Source: Allorhizobium paknamense (GTDB lineage: Bacteria > Pseudomonadota > Alphaproteobacteria > Rhizobiales > Rhizobiaceae). From it: a DNA stretch of 64,000 nt. A model generated the notes under the pieces. That model did not search any database and was not told where the DNA came from. It saw only the letters and a list, made by a program, of their open reading frames with translations. Positions 19,353 to 29,528 of this stretch are shown here, one piece after another. Position numbers and translations under genes: made by a program. The DNA is taken from the NCBI RefSeq assembly GCF_030815125.1, contig NZ_JAUSWH010000004.1, positions 248,001 through 312,000 of the forward strand. The letters run 5' to 3'. Each line of letters starts with the position of its first letter. The first letter of the stretch is position 1.

Positions 19353-20009
19353 TTGCGAATTCTGCTGGCTGAGGACGATGAAAATATTGGCGCCCACGTG
19401 GCCGCCACCCTTAAGGATGACGGCTATCAGGTGGATGTGCTGACGGATGGACCCGCGATCTGGGAAGCCGGCGAGGAAGAAGGCTACGACGCCATTATCC
19501 TCGATCTTGGACTGCCGGGGCTGGACGGGCTCTCCATTCTGCGACGCTGGCGCAAGGAAAAGATCGACACGCCGGTGCTGGTCCTGACGGCACGCGGCTC
19601 CTGGATGGAGCGCGTGGACGGCTTCGACGCGGGCGCCGACGACTATCTTCCCAAACCCTTCCGGGCCGAGGAATTGCTGGCCCGCCTGCGCGCCCTGCTG
19701 CGCCGGGCCGGCAAACGGGGCGACAGCACCCGCCAGGCGGGACGGTTTCAGGTGGACGAGGCCGGGTTTCGCGTCACCTTCGACGGCCAGCCACTGGAGG
19801 TCAGCCCTTCCGAATTCCGGCTGATCCAGTTGCTGGTGGAAAACAAGGGGCGCGTCCTTTCTCCTTATGAAATCGCCGCACATGTCCAGGGCCGCGATGA
19901 CGATGCCTCCAAGAATGCCGTGGAGGCAATGATCGCCCGCATTCGCAAGAAAACCGGCAGTGACGCCATCGAAACCCGCCGGGGCTTCGGTTACCGGCTG
20001 GCGGAGTAG
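19353..20009 (+). CDS. OmpR/PhoP-family response regulator
   Basis: 218 residues. Receiver domain about 1-115 with acidic D8/D9, phospho-acceptor D51 (IILDLGLPGLDG), T83 and K105 regions (VLVLTARG, DYLPKPF); winged-helix DNA-binding domain about 125-218 (EFRLIQLLVENKGRVLSPYE, ETRRGFGYRLAE). Translation probably starts at TTG 19353, since MRILLAEDDEN is the normal beginning and GGAAGG lies upstream. Sixty-two bp before its kinase. The pair resembles PhoP/PhoQ and FeuP/FeuQ; which of these cannot be decided here. Confidence 0.92.
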   Translation: MRILLAEDDENIGAHVAATLKDDGYQVDVLTDGPAIWEAGEEEGYDAIILDLGLPGLDGLSILRRWRKEKIDTPVLVLTARGSWMERVDGFDAGADDYLPKPFRAEELLARLRALLRRAGKRGDSTRQAGRFQVDEAGFRVTFDGQPLEVSPSEFRLIQLLVENKGRVLSPYEIAAHVQGRDDDASKNAVEAMIARIRKKTGSDAIETRRGFGYRLAE

Positions 20010-20070
20010 ACGGAATTGCCGGTATGAGCACGGCTTGGGGACACCATGTGAGGGAAGAGGGGCAAGGCCG

Positions 20071-21423
20071 ATGCTGTCGTCATTGAGGCTGCGCCTGGCC
20101 GCGGGTTCCGTCGTGGCGATTGCGCTGGCCCTGCTGGTGCTGTGGCTCGCCACTGGTTTCCTGTTCATCGATTATGTCGAACAGCAATACAAGACGGAGA
20201 TGAGTAGGATCGCCGATGCCCTGGCCGCCCGGCTGAAGGTGCGCGACGGCAAGCTCGAACTCGTCTCCTCCCCCACCGATGCCAGCTTCATCACCCCCAC
20301 CTCTGGCCGGTACTGGCAGATCAATACCGCCGATGGCCGCATCTTTCGCTCCCGCTCGCTCTGGGATGTGGAAATTCCCGATCATGTGCCCGCTATTCGC
20401 CCCGTCGGCTTCGGGCGGATCGAAGGCCCGGATGGCAAGGGCATTATCGTGCAGCGCACGCCCATGGAGGTGGCGGATCAGGGCAAGACCTATTCGGTCG
20501 TCATTCACACCGGCTTTCCCGAGGACGAACTGATAGCCGCCCTTGAAAAGCATCGCAATCGCTCACAGGTCGTCATGCTGGCGGCGGCGGTGCTGCTGCT
20601 CGGCTCGGCTTTGTTTCAGACGAGCGTCGGCCTGAGGCCGCTTTCGCGGCTGCGCGATCAGGTGGCGCTGGTGCGCGGCGGCAATCTTTCCCATCTCGAC
20701 GAGGCGGTGCCGAGCGAGGTCAAGCCGCTGGTCAACGAGATCAATCTTCTGCTGGCCGAGCGGGAGGCGGCGCTGGAGAAGGCGCGCGCCCGGGCGAGCG
20801 ATCTCGCGCATGGGCTGAAAACGCCACTGACCGTGCTGTCCCAGCTTGTCCCCAATCTACCGGCCTCGGACCGGCGCACGGCCTTCGAGCAAATCGACCT
20901 CATCCGCCAGCGCGCCGATCGGCAATTGCAGGCGGCCCGGCTCGGCGTGGAGCAGATGCAGACCACCGATGCGGAAAAACTGATCCGCAAGCTTGTGGGC
21001 GTACTGGACCCGGTGGCGCAAAGCCGTGGCCTGACCTGGGCGGTGACCGTGGACCCGGATCTGAAGGTGGAGGCCGACGCGGCGGATCTGGCGGAGGCCA
21101 TCGGCAATCTGCTGGACAATGCGGTGAAATGGGCGGCAGGTGAAATTTCCGTCGAGGCCACCACCCGGGAGGGCATGGTGGCGATCACCATTTCCGATGA
21201 CGGGCCGGGCGTGAAGAATGCCGACCGGGAGCGGGTTCTGCGCCGGGGCGAGCATCTGGGGGCGGAGCAGGCAGGCTCCGGCCTCGGCCTTGCCATCTCC
21301 TCCGATATCGTCACGGCCTATGGCGGCACGCTGATCCTTTCGGAGGCGGCAGCGGGCGGGCTTGCCGTCACCATGGAAATTCCCGAGCGGGGCGGGCGGC
21401 GCATTCCGCCGCACCCGGTGTGA
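20071..21423 (+). CDS. PhoQ-like sensor histidine kinase
   Basis: 450 residues. N-terminal transmembrane helix (about 10-35), periplasmic sensor domain to about residue 168, second transmembrane helix, HAMP-like linker, DHp domain with DLAHGLKTPLTVL (H247), and HATPase with N box DNAVKW and G boxes DDGPGV and GSGLGLAI. The DLxHxLKTPL form of the H box is characteristic of PhoQ-type kinases, which sense Mg2+, low pH or envelope stress. Partner is the regulator just upstream. The signal in this organism is unknown. Confidence 0.92.
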   Translation: MLSSLRLRLAAGSVVAIALALLVLWLATGFLFIDYVEQQYKTEMSRIADALAARLKVRDGKLELVSSPTDASFITPTSGRYWQINTADGRIFRSRSLWDVEIPDHVPAIRPVGFGRIEGPDGKGIIVQRTPMEVADQGKTYSVVIHTGFPEDELIAALEKHRNRSQVVMLAAAVLLLGSALFQTSVGLRPLSRLRDQVALVRGGNLSHLDEAVPSEVKPLVNEINLLLAEREAALEKARARASDLAHGLKTPLTVLSQLVPNLPASDRRTAFEQIDLIRQRADRQLQAARLGVEQMQTTDAEKLIRKLVGVLDPVAQSRGLTWAVTVDPDLKVEADAADLAEAIGNLLDNAVKWAAGEISVEATTREGMVAITISDDGPGVKNADRERVLRRGEHLGAEQAGSGLGLAISSDIVTAYGGTLILSEAAAGGLAVTMEIPERGGRRIPPHPV

Positions 21424-21589
21424 ACGCAGCAAAGATTCGCGTTTCGCCAGGCCTTTGCCCGTTGCACTTTATCCCCTTCGCGGTTATAAGCGCGCGTCCG
21501 AACGGTCCGGCAGGGCATGCCGTGGCCGTTTCTATGCTTGAGGCTGATCTCGTCAATCGGCCTCGATACAAGAATAATGGAGTAGCAAA

Positions 21590-21793
21590 ATGCCCAAGAT
21601 GAAGACGAAGTCTGCCGCCAAGAAGCGGTTCAAGGTTACGGCAACCGGTAAGGTTGTCGCAGCAGCTGCTGGCAAGCGCCATGGCATGATCAAGCGGTCC
21701 AACAAGTTCATCCGCGATGCACGCGGCACGATGATCCTCGCCGAAGCTGACGGCAAGAAGGTCATCAAGAACTACCTGCCGAACGGTCTCTGA
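21590..21793 (+). CDS. rpmI: 50S ribosomal protein L35
   Basis: 67 residues, starting [14 protein letters not shown], the universal L35 opening, and ending NYLPNGL. Small basic 50S protein. Next to rplT as usual, but infC, which normally precedes it, is at 49881-50417 on the other strand. The 166-bp region upstream should carry the operon promoter. Confidence 0.97.
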   Translation: MPKMKTKSAAKKRFKVTATGKVVAAAAGKRHGMIKRSNKFIRDARGTMILAEADGKKVIKNYLPNGL

Positions 21794-21832
21794 GACCTGA
21801 AGCCCATTGGATCATTTTAAGGAGATCATGAT

Positions 21833-22237
21833 ATGTCTCGCGTAAAACGCGGCGTTGCCGCTCACGCCAAGCACAAAAAGGTTCTGAAGGCTGCCAAGGG
21901 TTTCTACGGCCGTCGCAAGAACACCATCCGCGCCGCCAAGGCTGCGGTTGACCGTTCCAAGCAGTACGCTTACCGCGACCGCAAGGTGAACAAGCGCAAC
22001 TTCCGCGCCCTGTGGATCCAGCGTATCAACGCTGCCGTCCGCGAATTCGGCCTGACCTATGGCCGCTTCATCGACGGCCTGAACAAGGCTGGCATCGAAG
22101 TGGACCGCAAGGTTCTGTCCGACATGGCCATCCATGAGCCGGCTGCCTTCGCAAAGCTGGTCGAAGCCTCCAAGAAGGCTCTCGAATACCTCAAGGAAGC
22201 CGGTACGGCTAACGAGTTTGAAAGCGCGGTTAACTAA
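21833..22237 (+). CDS. rplT: 50S ribosomal protein L20
   Basis: 134 residues. Basic protein needed for early 50S assembly. [37 protein letters not shown], and [20 protein letters not shown] are family hallmarks; a short lysine/alanine-rich tail extends it beyond E. coli L20 (118), as in other alphaproteobacteria. AAGGAG precedes the start. In enterobacteria L20 represses its own operon; not evident here. Confidence 0.97.
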   Translation: MSRVKRGVAAHAKHKKVLKAAKGFYGRRKNTIRAAKAAVDRSKQYAYRDRKVNKRNFRALWIQRINAAVREFGLTYGRFIDGLNKAGIEVDRKVLSDMAIHEPAAFAKLVEASKKALEYLKEAGTANEFESAVN

Positions 22238-22269
22238 CCAGCGCTTCCCAGACTGAATTTGGTATTGGG

Positions 22270-22302
22270 AAACCCGCGCTGGCAGGGCTGGCGCGGGTTT
22301 TT
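22270..22302 (+). terminator. Rho-independent terminator of rpmI-rplT
   Basis: 10-bp stem AAACCCGCGC / GCGCGGGTTT around an 11-nt loop, followed by TTCC, 32 bp after rplT. Confidence 0.9.
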
Positions 22303-22359
22303 CCTATGTGATCATGCGGCGCTGTAAGGCTCGCCGACCTTTGGGCAGGAAAACGGAAG

Positions 22360-23445
22360 ATGTCCGATCTCGACAGTTTGAAAACCACGCTTCTGGCCGA
22401 TATTGCCGCCGCGGGCGACGAGGCCTCCATTGAAGCCGTGCGCGTCGCCGCCATGGGCAAGAAGGGCTCGGTCTCCGAGCTTTTGAAGACGCTGGGCACG
22501 ATGAGCCCGGAAGAGCGCCAGACACGGGGGGCATCAATTAATGCGCTCAAAAACGAGATTACCGAGGCGCTGAATGCCAAGAAGGCGGCGCTCAAGGATG
22601 CCGCCATCAACGCCCGTCTTGCGGCTGAGACCGTGGATGTCTCGCTGCCCGTGCGCTCCTCTCCCGCCGAGCGCGGTCGCATTCACCCGATCAGCCAGAT
22701 CATTGACGAGATCACCGCGATCTTCGCCGACATGGGCTTCTCCATTGCCGAAGGTCCGGATATCGAGACCGACTATTATAACTTCACGGCGCTGAATTTC
22801 CCGGAAGGCCACCCGGCGCGGGAAATGCACGACACCTTCTTCCTGCAACCGGACGAAAAGGGCGAGCGCAAGGTGCTGCGTACCCATACCTCGCCGGTGC
22901 AGGTGCGCACCATGGAAGCACAAAAGCCGCCGATCCGCATCGTCATTCCGGGCAAGACCTATCGCCAGGACTCGGATGCGACGCACTCGCCGATGTTCCA
23001 TCAGGTCGAGGGCCTCGTCATCGACAAGACCGCCAATGTCGGCCATATGCGCTGGATTCTGGAAGAATTCTGCAAGTCCTTCTTCGAGGTCGATAACGTC
23101 ACCATGCGCTTCCGCCCGTCCTTCTTCCCCTTCACGGAGCCGAGCTTCGAGGTGGATATCCAATGCGACCGCTCCTCCGGCCCGATCGTCAAGTTCGGCG
23201 AAGGCAAGGACTGGATGGAAATCCTCGGCTGCGGCATGGTCCACCCGAACGTGCTGCGCGCCGGCGGGCTCGATCCCGATGAATATCAAGGCTTTGCCTG
23301 GGGCATGGGCCTCGACCGCATCGCCATGCTGAAATACGGCATGCCAGACCTGCGCGACTTCTTCAACGCCGATGTGCGCTGGATGAGCCATTACGGCTTC
23401 CGCCCGCTGGACGTACCGACGCTGTTCGGCGGTCTGAGCGTTTAA
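22360..23445 (+). CDS. pheS: Phenylalanyl-tRNA synthetase alpha subunit
   Basis: 361 residues. Class II synthetase catalytic subunit of the alpha2-beta2 enzyme. N-terminal coiled coil, then motif 2 ([20 protein letters not shown] and [17 protein letters not shown]) and motif 3 ([20 protein letters not shown]). Start ATG 22360 behind a purine-rich site. pheT follows after 23 bp. Confidence 0.97.
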   Translation: MSDLDSLKTTLLADIAAAGDEASIEAVRVAAMGKKGSVSELLKTLGTMSPEERQTRGASINALKNEITEALNAKKAALKDAAINARLAAETVDVSLPVRSSPAERGRIHPISQIIDEITAIFADMGFSIAEGPDIETDYYNFTALNFPEGHPAREMHDTFFLQPDEKGERKVLRTHTSPVQVRTMEAQKPPIRIVIPGKTYRQDSDATHSPMFHQVEGLVIDKTANVGHMRWILEEFCKSFFEVDNVTMRFRPSFFPFTEPSFEVDIQCDRSSGPIVKFGEGKDWMEILGCGMVHPNVLRAGGLDPDEYQGFAWGMGLDRIAMLKYGMPDLRDFFNADVRWMSHYGFRPLDVPTLFGGLSV

Positions 23446-23468
23446 TTCCGGCCCTAGGAGGACATACC

Positions 23469-25892
23469 ATGAAATTCACACTCTCCTGGCTGAAGGATCA
23501 TCTGGAAACCGATGCGACGCTGGACGAAATCTGCGAGCGGCTGACGGCGATTGGCCTTGAGGTCGAGGATGTCGATGACCGTGCGGCCTATAAGCCCTTC
23601 ACCATCGCCAGAATCCTGACCGCCGAAAAACACCCGGAAGCAGACCGGCTGAAGGTTCTGACCGTCGATGCCGGGGACGGCAAACCGGTGCAGATCGTCT
23701 GCGGCGCGCCGAATGCGCGTGCGGGGCTGGTCGGCGCCTGGGCGCGGCCCGGCACCTATGTTCCGGGCATCGATGTGACGCTGTCGGTCGGCAAGATCCG
23801 TGGCGTCGAAAGCCATGGCATGATGTGTTCCGAGAAGGAGCTGAACATCTCCGAGGATCATAATGGCATCATCGACCTGCCGGAGGATGCGCCGATTGGC
23901 ACTTCCTTCGCGTCCTATGCGGGGCTGGATGACCCGGTCATCGAGATCAACCTGACGCCGAACCGTCCGGATTGCACCAGCATCTACGGCATCGCCCGCG
24001 ATCTCGCCGCCTCCGGCCTCGGCACGCTGAAGGCGCCCAAGGCGCCGTCCTTCACCGTGGAAGGAGAAACCGCGCAAGAGGTTCGCATCGAGTTGGATGA
24101 CGCCCGCCTCTGCCCCGGTTTTGCCTACCGTCTCGTGCGCGGTGTGAAGAACGGCCCCAGCCCGAAATGGATGCAGCAGCGGCTGAAATCCATTGGCCTG
24201 CGCCCGATTTCGGCGCTGGTGGATGTGACCAATTACATGACCTTCGATCAGGGCCGCCCGATGCATGTCTTCGATGCGGACAAGGTGAAGGGTGCGCTGA
24301 CCGTGCGGCGCGCCAGGCAAGGCGAAGAAATCCTGGCGCTTGATACCCGCACCTACAAGCTCACGCCCAATACGGTGGTGATTGCCGATGACAATGGCGT
24401 CGAATCCATCGGCGGCATCATGGGCGGCGAGCATTCCGGCTGCGATGAAAACACCGTCAACGTGCTGGTGGAATCGGCGCTGTGGGACCCGATCAACATC
24501 GCCAAGAGCGGCCGCAGCCTCGGCATCATCACCGATGCGCGCTACCGTTTCGAGCGCGGCGTTGATCCCGAGTACATGATCCCCGGCCTGGACCGCACCA
24601 CGCAACTGATCGTCGAGATGTGTGGCGGCACGGCGGCGGCATCCAAGGTGGTGGGCTACAAAGGCCATGAGAAGAAGGTCGTCAGCTTCCCCTTCTCGGA
24701 AGTGAAGCGCCTGACCGGCCTGACCGTCTCCAATACCGAAGCCCGCACCATCCTGACCGGTCTCGGCTTCGAGGTTGAGGGCGATGGCGAGGTGGTGCAG
24801 GTTGCCGTTCCCTCCTGGCGGCCCGATGTGGATGGCAAGGCCGATCTGGTGGAAGAGGTCATGCGCATTCACGGCGTTGACAAGATCAAGCCCGAGCCGC
24901 TGCCGCCGACAGGCAGCGTCAATGGCCGGATTCTCACCACGCTGCAAATCCGCACCCGCACGGCGCGGCGGGCGCTGGCCGCGCGCGGCATGCTGGAAGC
25001 CGTGACTTGGTCCTTTATCCCGGAAGATCAAGCCAAGCTCTTCGGCGGCGGCAGTGCGGCACTCAAGCTTGCCAACCCGATTGCCGCCGATATGTCGGAC
25101 ATGCGTCCTTCGTTATTGCCAGGCCTGCTGACCGCTGCCCAGCGCAATGCCGACCGTGGCTTTGGCGATGTGGCGATCTTCGAAGTGTCCGGCACCTATG
25201 AGGGCGACACGCCGGAAGGACAACGCCGCGTGGCGGGCGGCATTCGCCGCGGCACCGCCTCGCTCGCCGGTTCTGGCCGGTTGTGGTCCAACGCCGCAAA
25301 GGGCGGCGGCAAGCCGGTGGATGTCTATGACGCCAAGGCTGATGCCATGGCCGTGCTGGAAGCCTGCGGATTGCCGATGGCCAATGTGCAGATCGAGCAG
25401 GGTGGACCGGACTGGTACCATCCGGGCCGTTCCGGCACGATCAAGATGGGGCCGAAGGTGGTGCTGGGCCATTTCGGCGAATTCCATCCGAAGACGCTGG
25501 CAGCACTGGATGTGTCCGGCGCGCTCTGCGGCTTCGAGATCTATCTCGATGCCATGCAGGAGCCGAAGAAGAAGGCCACCCGCACCAAGCCTGCCCTGGA
25601 GCTTTCGCCGTTCCAGATGGTGAAGCGCGACTTCGCCTTCGTGGTCGACAGCAAGGTGGAGGCCGGCAGCCTGATCAAGGCCGCCACCAGCGCCGACCGC
25701 AAGCTGATCACCGGCGTCAACGTCTTCGACGTGTTCGAGGGCGCAAGCCTCGGCGAAGGCAAGAAGTCGATTGCCATCGAAGTGCTGATCCAGCCGGTGG
25801 ACAAAACCCTGACGGATGAGGATTTCGACGCACTGACGAAGAAGATTGTCGGCAATGTCGAAAAAACCACCGGCGGCACGCTGCGCGCCTGA
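23469..25892 (+). CDS. pheT: Phenylalanyl-tRNA synthetase beta subunit
   Basis: 807 residues. Order: tRNA-binding (EMAP-like) domain about 40-150, B3/B4 editing domain, B5 domain ([12 protein letters not shown] region), a class II core-like domain without catalysis, and a C-terminal ferredoxin-fold anticodon-binding domain ([14 protein letters not shown] onward). TAGGAGG precedes the ATG. Normal length for the family. Confidence 0.97.
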   Translation: MKFTLSWLKDHLETDATLDEICERLTAIGLEVEDVDDRAAYKPFTIARILTAEKHPEADRLKVLTVDAGDGKPVQIVCGAPNARAGLVGAWARPGTYVPGIDVTLSVGKIRGVESHGMMCSEKELNISEDHNGIIDLPEDAPIGTSFASYAGLDDPVIEINLTPNRPDCTSIYGIARDLAASGLGTLKAPKAPSFTVEGETAQEVRIELDDARLCPGFAYRLVRGVKNGPSPKWMQQRLKSIGLRPISALVDVTNYMTFDQGRPMHVFDADKVKGALTVRRARQGEEILALDTRTYKLTPNTVVIADDNGVESIGGIMGGEHSGCDENTVNVLVESALWDPINIAKSGRSLGIITDARYRFERGVDPEYMIPGLDRTTQLIVEMCGGTAAASKVVGYKGHEKKVVSFPFSEVKRLTGLTVSNTEARTILTGLGFEVEGDGEVVQVAVPSWRPDVDGKADLVEEVMRIHGVDKIKPEPLPPTGSVNGRILTTLQIRTRTARRALAARGMLEAVTWSFIPEDQAKLFGGGSAALKLANPIAADMSDMRPSLLPGLLTAAQRNADRGFGDVAIFEVSGTYEGDTPEGQRRVAGGIRRGTASLAGSGRLWSNAAKGGGKPVDVYDAKADAMAVLEACGLPMANVQIEQGGPDWYHPGRSGTIKMGPKVVLGHFGEFHPKTLAALDVSGALCGFEIYLDAMQEPKKKATRTKPALELSPFQMVKRDFAFVVDSKVEAGSLIKAATSADRKLITGVNVFDVFEGASLGEGKKSIAIEVLIQPVDKTLTDEDFDALTKKIVGNVEKTTGGTLRA

Positions 25893-25915
25893 GTGAAACG
25901 GTCAGGCAAGATCAT

Positions 25916-25955
25916 CCGCCGCGCCTTCCGGGAAGCCGGGACGCGCGGCGGTTTT
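25916..25955 (+). terminator. Rho-independent terminator of pheST
   Basis: 9-bp stem CCGCCGCGC / GCGCGGCGG followed by TTTT, 23 bp after the pheT stop. Confidence 0.85.
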
Positions 25956-26024
25956 GCGATAACGGCATGCGTTAAAACAAGAAGGTAAAGCACGGTGCAT
26001 GAGGCTGATAAGCCGCAACGTGAT

Positions 26025-26075
26025 TTACAGCGCCGTGCGCCCTATAGGGCGCACAAAGGTTCGCTGTAGCGCTTT
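26025..26075. repeat. Mosaic repeat module A (solo)
   Basis: TTACAGCGCCGTGCGCC facing GGCGCACAAAGG then CGCTGTAGCGC; module A without B, C or D. Confidence 0.85.
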
Positions 26076-26096
26076 CCATCCGCGATCGCGGCAAAC

Positions 26097-26510
26097 TCAC
26101 CCAAAGCGCTCCAACAACATCAGCAGCATCGGCTTCAGCCTGCGAATTTCTTCGCGATGCGTGGCGGACAGGGAGGCAAGAACCCTTTCCGCATGGGGCG
26201 TCAGATGGATCATGGTCTTTCGCCGATCCTCACCATCGGCGCGGCGCACGACAAAGCCAAGTGCTTCAAGCCGGTTGACGAGTTCGGAGGCGCTGTGCGG
26301 CTTGAGGATCAGGCGTTCGGCCACATAGCCCACCGTCGCCCTTTGTCCCTCCGCCCCCCGAATGGCCAGGAGCGCCTGATGCTGTTGCGGTGTCAGTCCG
26401 GCCTCGACGGCTTTGTCCTCGCTGAAAGCCTGAAAGCCGCGCAAAGCCGCACGGAAATCCGCGAGATCTGCGTAGTCACTGTCCTTGAGCGACGGGGTCT
26501 CTTCCGCCAT
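26097..26510 (-). CDS. MarR-family transcriptional regulator
   Basis: 137 residues from ATG 26510. Winged helix: LTPQQHQALLAIRGAEGQ, then GYVAERLILKPHSASELVNR (recognition helix) and the wing DGEDRRKTMIHLTP; the end is leucine-rich for dimerisation. Divergent from a ClC channel gene with a 17-bp palindrome between them, so it probably represses that gene and itself. Ligand unknown. Confidence 0.9.
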   Translation of the reverse strand: MAEETPSLKDSDYADLADFRAALRGFQAFSEDKAVEAGLTPQQHQALLAIRGAEGQRATVGYVAERLILKPHSASELVNRLEALGFVVRRADGEDRRKTMIHLTPHAERVLASLSATHREEIRRLKPMLLMLLERFG

Positions 26511-26531
26511 CACGTCATCCAATCTTGATAA

Positions 26532-26548
26532 ATATCGTATTACGATAT
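26532..26548. promoter_or_regulatory. Palindromic operator between marR and clc genes
   Basis: ATATCGTA-T-TACGATAT, perfect 8-bp arms, 21 bp before the marR start and 32 bp before the clc start. Best candidate for the MarR-family binding site. Confidence 0.7.
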
Positions 26549-26580
26549 AATTGCGTGGTGAACCGTTCAGGAGCCCCGCC

Positions 26581-28344
26581 ATGACTAGCACGCCTGCCGC
26601 GCCAACCAAACGCCCACGCCTTGGCGATCATAGTGCAGATCACCGCTTGATACTCTTGGCGGGCATGGCGCTCGGGGTCGGCGCGGCGGGCGCGGTGGGC
26701 GCATGGCTTCTGCTGCGCCTCATCTCCCTTGCCACCAATCTCTTCTGGTTTGGTCGTTTCGCCACCGCGGAAGCCCTGATCACGGATAGCGCCGTCGGTC
26801 TGGGTGTGATTGCCATCCCTGTCATCGGCAGTGTCATCGTCGGATTAATGGCCCGGTTCGGATCGGAGAAAATCCGGGGCCACGGTATTCCCGAAGCCAT
26901 AGAGGCGATTCTCTATGGGGAAAGCCGCCTGTCCCTCAAAGTCGCGCTTCTGAAGCCGCTCTCCTCCGCGATTTCCATTGGCAGCGGTGGCCCGTTCGGC
27001 GCGGAAGGGCCGATCATCATGACGGGAGGGGCTCTGGGCTCGCTCTTTGCCCAGTGTTTTCATCTGAGCGCTGCCGAGCGCAAGACGCTGCTGGTTGCTG
27101 GCGCTGCATCCGGCATGACCGCAATTTTCGGCACGCCTTTTGCCGCCATTCTTCTGGCCATCGAGGTCTTGCTGTTTGAATGGAAACCCAGAAGCTTCGT
27201 ACCGGTGGTTGCCGCCGTGATGGTTTCCTGGACCTGCCGCCCCCTATTGATTGGCGCTGGCCCGATGTTTCCTTTCGCCGCATCCCTGCCGGCGGGCGCA
27301 TGGCCCGTGCTGGCCGCAGCCGGGATCGGCTGTCTGGTCGGGCTTGAGGCAGCACTCCTTTCGTCCATTCTGTACCGGATCGAAGATGCGTTTCATCGCC
27401 TGCCCCTGCATTGGATGTGGTGGCCAGCCATCGGCGCGCTTGCAGTCGGCGTCGGCGGCCTGATCGATCCCCGCGTTCTCGGCGCTGGCTATGCCAACAT
27501 CCAGTCCATGCTGGACGGCTCCATGACGCTGAAAATGATCCTCCTGCTGCTTGTGGTGAAAGCGGCCGTCTGGCTGATTGCACTCGGCTCCGGCACATCC
27601 GGCGGGGTGCTGGCGCCGCTTCTGATCCTTGGAGGCGCCACGGGCTGTTTCGTGGGCCACTGGCTTCCGGGAGATGCCGGGTTCTGGGCCATGATCGGTA
27701 TGGCCGGAATCATGAGTGGCGCGATGCGGGCCCCCATGACCGGTGCGCTTTTTGCCGCAGAACTGACCGGGCGCTTCGAAGCCCTGCCCTTGACAGTGGC
27801 GGCAGCAGCGGCGGCCTACGGGATCAGCGTGCTCATCATGCGCCGCTCGATCCTGACGGAGAAGATCGCGCGCCGGGGACGGCATATCCTGCAGGAATAT
27901 ACGGTCGATCCTCTCGACCTGATGCAGGCACACCAGATCATGACATCTGGTCCGAAGACCTTGCCGGGGGACATGTCAATCCCGTCCGCGCTTGCCTTTT
28001 TCAGAGATGAGGCCCGCCACCGCAGCTACCCCGTCGTGGACGAACAGGACCGCCTCCTCGGACTCGTCTCCAGATCCGATGCACTGCGCTGGCAAAATGG
28101 AAACGTGCCGGATAACGCCACGCTTGCCGAAACGCTTTCCGACATCTCCCAGCCCGCCGTTCATGCCGATACGCCAAGCGGCGAGATTGCCGATCTCATC
28201 ATCGCCACCGGCATCGGCCGCGTGCCGGTCATCGATGCGCAAACCCGCCGCGTGATCGGGATTGTCTCCCGCCAGGATCTCCTGAAGGCCCGCAGTGTCA
28301 GCCGCAGCAGCGAAACCCTGAGAAGCCGCGCCATCGGTCAATAA
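26581..28344 (+). CDS. ClC-family chloride channel/transporter with CBS pair
   Basis: 587 residues. Ion-pathway motifs: GHGIPEA near residue 101 (GSGIP position), GPFGAEGP at 137-144 with the gating glutamate E142, and GTSGGVLAPLLILGG (GxFxP position). E142 fits a Cl-/H+ exchanger or gated channel. About ten membrane helices to residue 430, then two cytosolic CBS domains (about 455-570) that usually bind adenine nucleotides. Fluoride-type CLC-F features were not checked. Divergent MarR regulator. Confidence 0.92.
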   Translation: MTSTPAAPTKRPRLGDHSADHRLILLAGMALGVGAAGAVGAWLLLRLISLATNLFWFGRFATAEALITDSAVGLGVIAIPVIGSVIVGLMARFGSEKIRGHGIPEAIEAILYGESRLSLKVALLKPLSSAISIGSGGPFGAEGPIIMTGGALGSLFAQCFHLSAAERKTLLVAGAASGMTAIFGTPFAAILLAIEVLLFEWKPRSFVPVVAAVMVSWTCRPLLIGAGPMFPFAASLPAGAWPVLAAAGIGCLVGLEAALLSSILYRIEDAFHRLPLHWMWWPAIGALAVGVGGLIDPRVLGAGYANIQSMLDGSMTLKMILLLLVVKAAVWLIALGSGTSGGVLAPLLILGGATGCFVGHWLPGDAGFWAMIGMAGIMSGAMRAPMTGALFAAELTGRFEALPLTVAAAAAAYGISVLIMRRSILTEKIARRGRHILQEYTVDPLDLMQAHQIMTSGPKTLPGDMSIPSALAFFRDEARHRSYPVVDEQDRLLGLVSRSDALRWQNGNVPDNATLAETLSDISQPAVHADTPSGEIADLIIATGIGRVPVIDAQTRRVIGIVSRQDLLKARSVSRSSETLRSRAIGQ

Positions 28345-28410
28345 CGGCGTCACCAGAGTTTTTGCCGGACCGTTGTGCCGGTCGACCCGTCACGTCCTGT
28401 CGCCACAAGC

Positions 28411-29397
28411 CTATACCGGTTCCCAGCCGTCCTTGTCCGCCGCACGGAAAATGGCATCGATAAACCGCTGGTTCTCCCGCGAGTTCTCCAGGGTGACGAT
28501 CTCGGCGGCTTCACCACGGGCGGCGCGGGAGAAGGTCTCCACCTCCCGGCGATACTGGCGGCTGTCCTGGAACCGGAAGATTTGCGATTGGCTGTGGGCG
28601 CGGTTGGAAAGTTCGATTTCCTCTGCCCCCCAACGCTCGGCATTGAAGGGGGATTTGACTTCGATGAAGCCATCCGTGCCATGAAAACTCATGGTCTGGC
28701 GGTTGGCCATCTGGGTGGAAACATAGAAGCTGAGTTCAAAACCACCGAAATCAGCCTTGACGCTGGAATAGATGTCCGTGCCGAAATCCGGGTCACGCTC
28801 CACCGTGGCCTGCACGCGCCGGGGTTCCTGCCCGGTCACGAAACGCGTGGTCATGGTGGGATAGACGCCGATATCCGGCAGGGCACCGCCGCCCAGTTCC
28901 GGGATATTGCGCATATTGCCGGGATCCCGGTTGAAATAGGAAAAGCTGCCCTGCACATGCCGGAGCGTGCCGATGGCGCCGCCGCGCACCAGTTCCCGCA
29001 CCTTGTGCCAGACGGGGGTGTAGGTGACCATATAGGCCTCGGAGATGACCACGCCATTGCGGTCGCGGGCGGCGATCACGGCGTCAATGTCCTCAGCCTT
29101 CAGCGCCAGCGGCTTTTCGCAGAGCACATGCTTGCCCGCATCGGCGGCCTTGATGGCCCATTCCACATGCTGCGATGTCGGCAGCGGCACATAGACGGCG
29201 TCGATCTGGCTGGAGGCGAGCATTTCCTCATAGGAGCCGAAGGCATGCGGCACGGAAAACCGGTCGGCCAGCGCGCTGGCTTTTGCAAGATCACGGCTGG
29301 CAATGGCGGTCACCACGGCATTTTCCGCATCCTGAATGGCAGGGATCACCAGTTCCCGCCCGATCTTCGCCGTCGAAAGAATACCGAACCGCAGCAT
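28411..29397 (-). CDS. Gfo/Idh/MocA-family oxidoreductase
   Basis: 328 residues. NAD(P)-dependent sugar or polyol dehydrogenase. Rossmann start [20 protein letters not shown], catalytic lysine in [12 protein letters not shown], and the C-terminal alpha/beta domain with [27 protein letters not shown] precedes the ATG. Convergent with clc. Substrate unknown; no specific transporter or kinase is adjacent. Confidence 0.9.
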   Translation of the reverse strand: MLRFGILSTAKIGRELVIPAIQDAENAVVTAIASRDLAKASALADRFSVPHAFGSYEEMLASSQIDAVYVPLPTSQHVEWAIKAADAGKHVLCEKPLALKAEDIDAVIAARDRNGVVISEAYMVTYTPVWHKVRELVRGGAIGTLRHVQGSFSYFNRDPGNMRNIPELGGGALPDIGVYPTMTTRFVTGQEPRRVQATVERDPDFGTDIYSSVKADFGGFELSFYVSTQMANRQTMSFHGTDGFIEVKSPFNAERWGAEEIELSNRAHSQSQIFRFQDSRQYRREVETFSRAARGEAAEIVTLENSRENQRFIDAIFRAADKDGWEPV

Positions 29398-29528
29398 TGC
29401 ACACTCCTCCCATTTTCAGGGGCCGACTTTACGCAGAGAGTCGCGGCCAGACAACGGCAAAGCGGTGCGGTTGCCATTTCCCACGGTAGCGCTAGGTTTC
29501 CAAGCAACTATTTCTGAAGGAGTTTCCC

